Assembly (NCBI GenBank): GCA_965247065.1
Contig: CBDFGN010000003.1
Location: forward strand, 1 to 6,592
DNA from: CBDFGN01 sp965247065
Lineage (GTDB): Bacteria; Bacteroidota; Bacteroidia; Cytophagales; Cyclobacteriaceae
Direction of reading: 5' to 3'
Length of the DNA: 6,592 nt
Every line of letters starts with the position of its first letter. Position 1 is the stretch's first letter. The notes beneath the pieces are model-generated. The model saw only the letters and a list, made by a program, of their open reading frames with translations, ran no database searches and was not told the DNA's origin. The translations under genes were made by a program, and so were the position numbers. Below, piece after piece: positions 1 through 6,217 of the stretch.

Positions 1-1
1 A

Positions 2-604
2 CATTCCGACGGGCATGGTCAACACGTCCGTTGGTTAGTCAACAAAGGCGAGATGTACGAGCAATTGGTCGCCCGCCCCAAGGTGATGCCCTACTTTGAA
101 CATCTGCTCGGTCCCGATTATACGCTCAGCACACTCACTTCCAACATCATCGACCCGGGCGCGCCGGATGGTGGATATCATGTCGATAGTGTGTTAGGGG
201 GAATGCCGGAGCCGTTACCCAGTTTCCCCTTGGTTGCCAACAGTCTCTGGTTGCTCGATGACTTCACACCGGAAAACGGCGGCACACGTCATGTGCCGGG
301 TATCCATCTTCAGCGAATCAAACCGCCTCCGGGTACCACCCACCATCCCGATGAGGTTCGGCTCTCCACACCGAGAGGCTCCGTGTTTCTCTTTAACGGT
401 GCGATCTGGCATTCCGCGGGTGCTAACAGAACCGATCAGCAGCGGATCGCGTTAATCTGTTTCTGTTGTCGTTCCTTTGTCAAACCGATGTTCGACTTCG
501 TGCATCATATCAAACCGGAGGTCGTCGAACGCGCCACCCCGACCATGCGCCGCATCTACGGGTTCGATTCCCAACCCCAACCTCCAGATCAGCCTACTCG
601 GTAA
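2..604 (+). CDS. Phytanoyl-CoA dioxygenase (PhyH) family protein, 5' end outside window
   Basis: This is the C-terminal 200 residues of a non-haem Fe(II)/2-oxoglutarate oxygenase of the PhyH family. The reading frame is open to the left window edge (phase starting at base 2). The residues before the first ATG at 53, including VRWLVNKGE, already look like PhyH sequence, so that ATG is internal and the true start lies upstream. The iron-binding HxD pair is His at 179-181 and Asp at 185-187 (YHVDS). The distal iron-binding His is at 410-412 (IWHSAG), and the Arg at 443-445 is placed to hold 2-oxoglutarate. The segment DDFTPENGGTRHVPGIH is the usual PhyH strand preceding the distal His. All visible catalytic residues are intact, so the enzyme is probably active. 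The substrate cannot be read from the sequence; relatives hydroxylate lipids, amino acids or small secondary metabolites. The gene is GC-rich compared with the gene that follows. Family call is firm, function is not. Confidence 0.92.
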   Translation, partial: HSDGHGQHVRWLVNKGEMYEQLVARPKVMPYFEHLLGPDYTLSTLTSNIIDPGAPDGGYHVDSVLGGMPEPLPSFPLVANSLWLLDDFTPENGGTRHVPGIHLQRIKPPPGTTHHPDEVRLSTPRGSVFLFNGAIWHSAGANRTDQQRIALICFCCRSFVKPMFDFVHHIKPEVVERATPTMRRIYGFDSQPQPPDQPTR

Positions 605-684
605 TTGTAGTTCGCCAACGGGATTTTCCAACCACGTCTAAACACAAAATTAATTGATGTAATTCCAAGCCCCATCGGAACTAA
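605..684. other. Short intergenic gap before the nuclease-ATPase gene
   Basis: This 80-bp gap marks a composition change from the GC-rich PhyH gene to the AT-rich gene at 685. I see no convincing terminator hairpin and no good -35/-10 pair. The only candidate -10 box is TGTAAT near 658-663, without a -35 partner. The ribosome binding signal for the next gene is weak: a bare GGA at 677-679, 5 nt before the ATG at 685 and 8 nt before the ATG at 688. Either ATG could be the start. Confidence 0.4.
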
Positions 685-3600
685 ATGATGACTTATGATA
701 ACATTTTTACTGTAAAAAATGAACACCTCGATCTGTTAGATCAAAACACAGCAGTTAGATTTTTTCAAAAGCTGCTTTGGGCGGAAGCGCGTAGTCTCGG
801 CATAGAACTCAACAAGATTAACATATCAAGCCGAGTAAACGTTCCAGACGGAGGAATTGATGCTACTGTTGATGTGGATCAACTGACAGCACAGAATGGG
901 ATTATTAAGTTGGGTAAAACCAGCTATCAGATTAAAGCCGGCGCGTTTAGTCCCGGACAGGAAAAGGTTATCAAGAAAGAAATCTTCGGTGGAAGGACCC
1001 CATTAAATAAAGAAAACCTTAGTGAAGGCATTCAAACCTGTCTTAACGATAATGGCACCTATGTTATGGTCTGCACTGGAGTCGATCTTGTCGATTCTCA
1101 GCATAGAAATGCCCTCAATCATATCAGAAAATATTTTGAAATTTGTTGTTACCAGAATGCCAAGGTTGAGGTGTGGAGCCAAAATAATCTTATTAGCTTT
1201 CTTGAGTCATTTCCGTCCCTAGCATTGTGGGTTACAGGGCGCGATAGAGCGAAATTTCAAACACACCAAAGTTGGCAACGAAATGCAGACATGCAAGGTT
1301 CTTATATTCTCCAAGAATCTCAAGAGGAACTGATTGAGAAAATTCAGAACGATTTACGACAAGACGGAAACCTTGCTCATGTACAGGTTGCAGGTCAACC
1401 CGGTATTGGAAAAACGAGATTAATTTTGGAAGCGACAAAGGCAAAAGATCTATGTCCTTTAGTGATTTATTGCTCAGCAGATCAGTTTCTTCAAGATACT
1501 TTTTTAATGAATGAACTTTGTAATGACGAAAATCAATTCTCCGCCATTTTGGTAATTGATGACTGTAACCTATACAGTCAATCGGAAATCCTTGCTAAAC
1601 TAAGATATCGACACTCGCAGATTAAATTAATTACCATTTATAACAACCACGAGGAAAGAACAGGAGACCTTTCCGCCAATACTCCACAGCGACTTGAAGA
1701 TGACCAGATTCGCAGTATTATTCAAGAATATACGAATACCTCAGAAGTATCGGATCCCCGATGGGTTGAACTCTGCAGTGGTTCACCGAGGGTAGCACAT
1801 GTCATTGGTTGGAACTTGGAAAATCATCCTCAAAACTTGCTCAACCCGTTAAGTACAGTCAATATATGGGAAAATTATATTGTTTCAGTAGACGACCTAA
1901 GTAGCGAAAGAATAGAGCAACGACGACGGGTACTGCGATACCTCGCACTCTTTAAACAATTTGGTTTTGAAATACCCGTCGGAGATGAAGCCCAAGCCAT
2001 CGCTCAAAAGGTTGAGGCGGCGGATCCGCAAATTACTTGGACAATATTTCAAGAAATTATTGATAACCTTAAGAAACGCAAAATTCTTCAGGGAGAATCT
2101 ACTCTTGTTATTACACCAAAAGCCCTCCATATCATATTATGGATAGAATGGTGGGATATTTATGGTAGAACATTCAACCTTGAGGAATTTACCCAAGGTT
2201 TAACAGAAAAACTAGTTGAATGGTTTTATGAGATGTTCAAGTACGCCGCTGAGTCAGGAGTTGCATCAGGAATCGTTGAAGATTTTCTCGGTCCAAGTGG
2301 TCCCTTCCAAAAGGGTAATTACTTTCAGACACATCTTGGCGGTCGCTTTTTCTTAGCACTAACCGAAGCCAACTCAGAATCTGCCTTAAAATGCCTTAAG
2401 CAAACCATAGGCAAATATAATCAAGAGACCCTTTTGCAATTTACTGCAGGCCGCAGGGAAGTAATATGGGCTCTGGAAAAGATCGCTTTCCAGAAAAATC
2501 TGTTTACTGATGCTGCTCGATTACTCCTTGCACTCGGCGAAGCAGAAAATGAAGGTTATTCAAACAATGCTAGCGGTGTATTTGCCAAACTTTTTTCACC
2601 AGGACCTGGCAGAGCTGCCCCGACCGGAGCGTCCCCAGCGAAGCGTTTTCAGGTCTTGAGAGAGGCTTTTGAATCCGATTCAAAGGAACGACAGTCTCTA
2701 GCGTTAAAAGCTTGTAGTTCAGCATTAACATCGGAATTCTTCTCGAGAACTGGAAGTTCTGAATATCAAGGACTGCACAGACCTGAGTTTTGGGAACCCG
2801 AAACATACGGCGAATGGTGGAATGGGTACCGTCAAGTATGGCAATTTCTATCCGAACAATTAGCACATCTATCCGAAGATGAACGAAAACAGGGAGTAAC
2901 CATTCTACTTGGGCATGCAGGTGCTATAGGAAGAATTCCAACTCTAGGCGATATAGTTGTGGACACAGTCAGAATAATTACTGAAAATAGATATGCAACC
3001 GAAAAACAGATTATTAAGGCAATTAGTCAAATCTTGTTTCATGATGATTTGTATGCGGACGACAAAGGTTTACCGACCGAAATCCGACAATGTTTTGAAC
3101 AACTCTTAGATGAATTGGTTGGTTCTGACTTTCATTCCTTGATGCAGCGCTACGTTGGAATGGATTTGCCCGAAGACCAATTATACAAAACCAGAAATGG
3201 AGTAGATCGGGTACAACCTAATCTTGAAAGACTTGCCCAGCAAGCTGTTGAGGGTTCTTCTCTTTTGCAATCAGAATTGCACTGGCTTGTCACCACTGAG
3301 GCAGAGAATGGATATAGGTTTGGATATGAGCTTGGGAAGATAGACGATGAATTTTCATTTCTACCCACGCTTCTTGATGCGCAAAGAAACACGGAGAATA
3401 ATGCTAGTGTCTCTTTTTTGGGAGGTTATTTCCATGCGGTCTTTGACATTAACAAGACAGAATGGGAAAAACAATTTGATGACTTGAAAAACGATACCAC
3501 ATTGAATACGTTAATTCCAGCACTTACTTCTTATTCTGGGTTGACAGATCAGGCTGGATTACGACTTCTCGAACTTGCGGAAAAGGATAACATCGGTATT

Positions 3601-4476
3601 GATTACTTTGAATCTTTCATCCCTGGTAAAGGAATTGCTAACCTATCCGATGAAATCTTTACCAAGTGGATTAATTTTTTATTAGACAACTCAGAAAAAT
3701 TAACAATATCAATTGCTCTTAAGTTGTTCTATTTCTACTATATTCATGGGGGGCAAGCCTCGACTTTACCATATCCCCTAATCTTCCAGTTACTCTCGCA
3801 TTCGTCGCTGTTTGAAGAATCGGACGCATATCAATTTGATACAATGACAGATTACTATTGGACAGAAATCGGAAAAGCATTCCTACAATTTTATCCAGAA
3901 AAGAGTTTGGAGATTGCTGAGTTAATGCTCGCACATCTCGGTGTAGAAGGCACCATCGTTGGTGGCTTTAAAGCAGAAACGTCTTTTATCCTGACTGAAA
4001 TAACAAGAAATCACCCTGAACAGGTGTGGGAGCGTGTCACGAAGCACTTGGAAACACAAGACAATTTTTCAAGGAAACCTTCCTTAGAAAACTGGCTAAG
4101 AGAGGCAATAACGCTCATACCACGCGAGAAAATCTGGGAATGGGTTGATAATGACGCGGAAAATCGCGCATTGAACATTATCTGTAGAATCGCTCCCAAA
4201 ACTTTCTCAACAGAAGACTGGCCGAACTCTTTTATGAGGGCTATTCTTGTTCGTTACGGTGCCCAGAAAAGTGTGCGAAACACTTTAATGGCAAACCATT
4301 CACCAACGGTGGTCTCAGGACCTGTCAGTTCATACTATAATGCGAAAAAACAGAAGCTCCTCCATATTAAAACTAACGAAGATAATGAATCTATTAAACG
4401 CTGGATTGATGATTTTGTGAATGTCTTGAGAAGAGATATTGAGGTCGCAAAAGTTGAGGAAGAAAGGGAATCTTAG
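685..4476 (+). CDS. PD-(D/E)xK nuclease / STAND-like P-loop ATPase fusion, putative antiphage sensor
   Basis: This 1263-aa protein has four visible parts. Residues 1 to about 190 look like a restriction-endonuclease fold: E34 in a helix (WAEARSLGI), D59 in PDGGIDA, and Q82-I-K84 in SYQIKAG, the QxK variant common in Mrr-like nucleases. Residues about 205-400 form a P-loop ATPase with Walker A GQPGIGKT (237-244), Walker B ILVIDD (288-293), a sensor-like strand near 315-320 and SGSPRVA (365-371), matching the GxP motif of STAND ATPases. Residues about 413-492 resemble the winged helix that follows in STAND proteins. The rest, to 1263, is probably helical repeats, the usual place for target recognition, with no motif I can name. 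The size and order match AVAST/Avs-type sensors, in which ligand binding triggers oligomerisation and DNA cleavage. That role is an inference. The start could be M1 or M2. The gene is AT-rich compared with its neighbours, suggesting transfer. No partner gene is seen. Confidence 0.8.
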   Translation: MMTYDNIFTVKNEHLDLLDQNTAVRFFQKLLWAEARSLGIELNKINISSRVNVPDGGIDATVDVDQLTAQNGIIKLGKTSYQIKAGAFSPGQEKVIKKEIFGGRTPLNKENLSEGIQTCLNDNGTYVMVCTGVDLVDSQHRNALNHIRKYFEICCYQNAKVEVWSQNNLISFLESFPSLALWVTGRDRAKFQTHQSWQRNADMQGSYILQESQEELIEKIQNDLRQDGNLAHVQVAGQPGIGKTRLILEATKAKDLCPLVIYCSADQFLQDTFLMNELCNDENQFSAILVIDDCNLYSQSEILAKLRYRHSQIKLITIYNNHEERTGDLSANTPQRLEDDQIRSIIQEYTNTSEVSDPRWVELCSGSPRVAHVIGWNLENHPQNLLNPLSTVNIWENYIVSVDDLSSERIEQRRRVLRYLALFKQFGFEIPVGDEAQAIAQKVEAADPQITWTIFQEIIDNLKKRKILQGESTLVITPKALHIILWIEWWDIYGRTFNLEEFTQGLTEKLVEWFYEMFKYAAESGVASGIVEDFLGPSGPFQKGNYFQTHLGGRFFLALTEANSESALKCLKQTIGKYNQETLLQFTAGRREVIWALEKIAFQKNLFTDAARLLLALGEAENEGYSNNASGVFAKLFSPGPGRAAPTGASPAKRFQVLREAFESDSKERQSLALKACSSALTSEFFSRTGSSEYQGLHRPEFWEPETYGEWWNGYRQVWQFLSEQLAHLSEDERKQGVTILLGHAGAIGRIPTLGDIVVDTVRIITENRYATEKQIIKAISQILFHDDLYADDKGLPTEIRQCFEQLLDELVGSDFHSLMQRYVGMDLPEDQLYKTRNGVDRVQPNLERLAQQAVEGSSLLQSELHWLVTTEAENGYRFGYELGKIDDEFSFLPTLLDAQRNTENNASVSFLGGYFHAVFDINKTEWEKQFDDLKNDTTLNTLIPALTSYSGLTDQAGLRLLELAEKDNIGIDYFESFIPGKGIANLSDEIFTKWINFLLDNSEKLTISIALKLFYFYYIHGGQASTLPYPLIFQLLSHSSLFEESDAYQFDTMTDYYWTEIGKAFLQFYPEKSLEIAELMLAHLGVEGTIVGGFKAETSFILTEITRNHPEQVWERVTKHLETQDNFSRKPSLENWLREAITLIPREKIWEWVDNDAENRALNIICRIAPKTFSTEDWPNSFMRAILVRYGAQKSVRNTLMANHSPTVVSGPVSSYYNAKKQKLLHIKTNEDNESIKRWIDDFVNVLRRDIEVAKVEEERES

Positions 4477-4594
4477 AAACTTTCTAATAGATACCGGTGT
4501 AAGTGGCATACCCTTTCCTGACTTATCTGAAAAATTTCTTGAAATAGACAAAAGAAGCGAATTCCTTTTAGGATTCTACTCCAGCGGAAATTAG
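4430..4594 (+). other. Short open frame between the nuclease-ATPase and DUF433 genes, doubtful coding
   Basis: A frame free of stops runs from 4430 to the TAG at 4592-4594. It overlaps the 3' end of the large gene in another frame and ends 2 nt before the DUF433 start codon. It has no ATG; TTG codons at 4439 and 4454 are the only plausible starts. The translation contains FLIDTGVSGIPFPDLSEKF, which I do not recognise. It could be the tail of a lost gene, a small coupled ORF, or chance openness in AT-rich DNA. It fills most of the 120-bp gap between the two genes. Confidence 0.15.
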
Positions 4595-4596
4595 AC

Positions 4597-4908
4597 ATGC
4601 AAATTGAAACTTACTTTGACTTCTTGGCAGAAGGTAACATCCGAATAAAAGGGACACGCGTAGGCATTGAAACTGTTCTATATGAATATCTTCACAACAG
4701 CCAAACCCCAGAGTCAATCGCTGATAACTACTACACGCTCACACTGGAACAGGTTTACGCAACAATCTTATATTATCTGCAGAACCGAGAAAAAATTGGT
4801 GCGTATTTGGAGGATTATCTGGAATACTGCCGAATAGCGCGAGAAGAATACGAGAAAAACCCGCCACCCGGTGTCGTTCGCCTACGTCAACTTATGGCAG
4901 AGAGATAG
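4597..4908 (+). CDS. DUF433 family antitoxin-like protein
   Basis: This 103-aa protein belongs to the DUF433 family. The diagnostic core is IRIKGTRVGIETVL (residues 15-28), followed by the helix-turn-helix-like stretch with TPESIADNY (37-45), LTLEQVYATILYYL (48-61) and NREKIGAYL (63-71). Family members are small DNA-binding-type proteins usually paired with a downstream DUF5615 PIN-like ribonuclease toxin, which they neutralise while repressing the shared operon. The C-terminal tail after residue 72 is charged and probably contacts the toxin. A weak GGA at 4586-4588, 8 nt before the ATG, serves as ribosome binding site. The expected toxin gene is missing apart from a C-terminal tail just downstream, so this appears to be an orphan antitoxin. 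It is 120 bp from the nuclease-ATPase gene, so cotranscription is possible but not shown. Family call is firm. Confidence 0.88.
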   Translation: MQIETYFDFLAEGNIRIKGTRVGIETVLYEYLHNSQTPESIADNYYTLTLEQVYATILYYLQNREKIGAYLEDYLEYCRIAREEYEKNPPPGVVRLRQLMAER

Positions 4909-4921
4909 AGCGAATCTAATA

Positions 4922-5014
4922 ATTCACATACCGATGATTCTCATTGTTGGAGCGTTGCAGGCAGACGAATTCCGTGATCAAATCGTCTATATTCCACTTA
5001 AGTCGGGTAACTAA
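4922..5014 (+). pseudogene. C-terminal remnant of a DUF5615 (PIN-like) toxin
   Basis: Directly after the DUF433 stop, in another frame, the DNA reads IHIPMILIVGALQADEF, then RDQIVYIPLK and a TAA stop at 5012-5014. From memory of the family, DUF5615 toxins that pair with DUF433 antitoxins end in a helix rich in I/L/V and acidic residues followed by a strand of the type W/R-x-x-Q/R-V/I-x-Y-L/I-PL, which this matches. The first three quarters of the toxin, including the acidic catalytic residues of the PIN-like fold, are absent: only 13 bases separate the antitoxin stop from this segment. A deletion that removed the toxin's 5' part is the simplest explanation. No functional toxin can be made from it. 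The frame can also be extended upstream to overlap the antitoxin end, but that part does not look toxin-like. Confidence 0.6.
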
Positions 5015-5033
5015 GTCTAAAGGAAAATTATAA

Positions 5034-5054
5034 GGCGAGGTTGGAAACCTCGCC
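5034..5054 (-). terminator. Perfect 9-bp hairpin, likely terminator of the LamG gene
   Basis: GGCGAGGTT and AACCTCGCC form a perfect 9-bp stem around a 3-base loop (GGA on the + strand). On the minus strand it lies 35 bp past the stop of the LamG gene and is followed by TTATAATTTTCC, a modestly T-rich tail, which fits an intrinsic terminator. On the + strand the following bases are purine-rich, so it is a poor terminator in that direction. It could also be a dispersed REP-like palindrome. Confidence 0.55.
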
Positions 5055-5089
5055 AGCAGAAAAGGGGAAAAGGACAGGAATCTCCAAAA

Positions 5090-5878
5090 TTAGTTCCGTT
5101 CAATCATTGACTGCTTGAGTGTGCTCCAAGTTACCGCCAGTTTTCCAGTGTGTTCAATTGCCAACGCCAGTGTATGCAATCTCCTCACGTCGGCATCACT
5201 TAAGGCCCCTTCAAAAATGGCAACTTCGTCAATGCCACCGGCGTACCAGATACCGCCCAAGTGCTGTGTGTAGGCGATTATCGGCTTGTGCGCGGCACCG
5301 TAAGCGATACTGATTGGGTCAGGTGCCGGGGTAGTCTTTTTTAACTCACCGTCCAGATAGATTCGGACGGACTTTTTGTTCTCAACAACCCCAACGACAT
5401 GATGCCACTCGCCATCAGTGGGAAACGGTACATAAGCGGAGGGCCAATGCTTTGCGGCGTTCGCCGTGTCCGCTCGAATCCAGATACCAACATTATCGTT
5501 ATCGAGCAATTGAATGCCGTAGTTGTACTTGTCATAGATGGGATTTCGTGTGCCAAGGGTCGGCTTAATAATCGCCTCCATCGTCACAGAAGGGAAGAAG
5601 ATGTCCTCACCCATTCGTATCAAATCAACAACACCGTCAAAATCGAGGGCTTCACTGCGGAACCCGTCGATTTGGCCGGGTTTGCCGGTAATGGTTCCGC
5701 TGTTCTTCCCGAAAACATCTTCAACGTCTTTCGCTTGAACGGTGCCTTTGTCAAAGGTCCAAAGTGCCACAAGCCCCATTTTTACTCTTGCGTCCTCGGC
5801 TTCTGCCGACTGAATCACCGTGATAGAAATTACTAAACCGACTAAAAGCAGAACAGAGAGAGATAATTTCGTTTTCAT
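5090..5878 (-). CDS. Secreted LamG / concanavalin-A-fold domain protein
   Basis: This 262-aa protein carries a signal peptide: a K-rich start (MKTK), a hydrophobic stretch about 5-22, and a likely signal peptidase I site after SAEA (24-27). No lipobox Cys is seen, so it should be released to the periplasm or outside. The mature part is one LamG-like (laminin G, LamG_3 type) jellyroll: GLVALWTFD (35-43), the EALDFDG strand (76-82), VTMEAIIKP (98-106), GEWHHVVGVV (156-165), VRIYLDGEL (171-179) and the closing GGIDEVAIFEGALSDADVRRL region (214-234). Such domains usually bind glycans or mediate protein contact; no catalytic residues are evident. A C-terminal tail ends in LAVTWSTLKQ. The gene has its own promoter and ribosome binding site and is transcribed against the DUF433 remnant. 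Family call is firm; the ligand is unknown. Confidence 0.88.
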   Translation of the reverse strand: MKTKLSLSVLLLVGLVISITVIQSAEAEDARVKMGLVALWTFDKGTVQAKDVEDVFGKNSGTITGKPGQIDGFRSEALDFDGVVDLIRMGEDIFFPSVTMEAIIKPTLGTRNPIYDKYNYGIQLLDNDNVGIWIRADTANAAKHWPSAYVPFPTDGEWHHVVGVVENKKSVRIYLDGELKKTTPAPDPISIAYGAAHKPIIAYTQHLGGIWYAGGIDEVAIFEGALSDADVRRLHTLALAIEHTGKLAVTWSTLKQSMIERN

Positions 5879-5886
5879 GAATCATT

Positions 5887-5893
5887 CCTCCTT
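5887..5893 (-). promoter_or_regulatory. Strong Shine-Dalgarno of the LamG gene
   Basis: On the minus strand AAGGAGG lies 8 nt before the ATG at 5878-5876. This is a near-consensus site and fixes the chosen start. It is far stronger than the sites before the nuclease-ATPase and DUF433 genes. Confidence 0.85.
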
Positions 5894-5940
5894 GGGTTCT
5901 GATTTCCTTCTAAGCAACTTAAAGTACGCATTTAAAATCC

Positions 5941-5967
5941 AAACATTTCTTATAATTTTAAATGTTT
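5941..5967. repeat. 8-bp inverted repeat over the LamG promoter -10 box
   Basis: AAACATTT (5941-5948) and AAATGTTT (5960-5967) are perfect inverted repeats separated by 11 bp. The -10 box (5955-5960) lies in the spacer and touches the second arm. The arrangement fits an operator for a dimeric repressor, or a start-site hairpin in the early leader, but AT-rich DNA produces such repeats by chance. Confidence 0.35.
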
Positions 5968-5982
5968 AGAAAAACGTGTCAA
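5955..5982 (-). promoter_or_regulatory. Sigma70-type promoter of the LamG gene
   Basis: On the minus strand a perfect TTGACA (-35, 5982-5977) is followed after 16 bp by TAAAAT (-10, 5960-5955, five of six consensus bases). It is about 77 bp upstream of the LamG start codon, leaving a leader of roughly 70 nt. Sequence upstream of the -35 is AT-rich, which could act as an UP element. Confidence 0.6.
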
Positions 5983-6017
5983 GTTCTTTCAAGAAAATTA
6001 CATTTTTTAGATACTTT

Positions 6018-6148
6018 AGGACTTACGCACTTCCTCTTGAAGTCCCCCTGATAAGGGGGATTTAGGGGGTTAAATAACTGAAATACTCTCACTGCAAGGC
6101 ATTTTTTGGTGAAATATATTGCCGCTTTACGCAATTTGCGTAAGTCCT
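6018..6148. mobile_element. 131-bp MITE-like element with 12-bp terminal inverted repeats
   Basis: AGGACTTACGCA (6018-6029) and TGCGTAAGTCCT (6137-6148) are perfect 12-bp terminal inverted repeats. The interior holds a perfect hairpin, TCCCCCT-GATA-AGGGGGA (6043-6060), followed by TTTAGGGGGTT. A third copy of the end motif, TTACGCAA (6127-6134), sits beside the right terminal repeat and makes a 17-bp palindrome (6127-6143). There is no transposase, so any movement would need one supplied in trans. No target-site duplication is clear at the edges. The reading frame crossing it on the minus strand translates to a NPLNPPYQGDF-type peptide that I regard as non-coding. It sits between the LamG promoter and the end of the second PhyH gene. 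Confidence 0.75.
6043..6060. repeat. CCCCC/GGGGG hairpin inside the MITE
   Basis: A 7-bp perfect stem (TCCCCCT with AGGGGGA) encloses a GATA loop. This motif, followed by ATTTAGGGGGT, is a familiar dispersed repeat core in cyanobacterial and some other bacterial genomes; that comparison is from memory. Confidence 0.6.
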
Positions 6149-6217
6149 GAACACTATCAACATCATCACAGGTGGTTTTTGAACAGTCATCGTTGCGTGT
6201 TCCTTTGGTGTCAAATG
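6149..6217. other. Intergenic spacer between MITE and PhyH gene end
   Basis: This 69-bp stretch follows the stop codon of the minus-strand PhyH gene. I see no terminator stem with a T-run and no gene in it. Two loosely similar segments, TGAACACTATC (6148-6158) and TGAACAGTCATC (6179-6190), are probably chance similarity. Confidence 0.4.

Noticed and set aside
215..657. Several 60-75 codon frames over and after the first PhyH gene
   Set aside because: They overlap a frame with intact iron and 2-oxoglutarate ligands and show no motifs of their own.
4475..4594. D-T-G motif suggesting a retropepsin-like protease
   Set aside because: Only the tripeptide matches; the frame is too short, lacks an ATG and has no second conserved protease motif.
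5399..5836. 145-codon + strand frame
   Set aside because: It lies entirely antisense to the LamG gene, which has a signal peptide, domain motifs, ribosome binding site and promoter. The + strand translation shows no recognisable domain.
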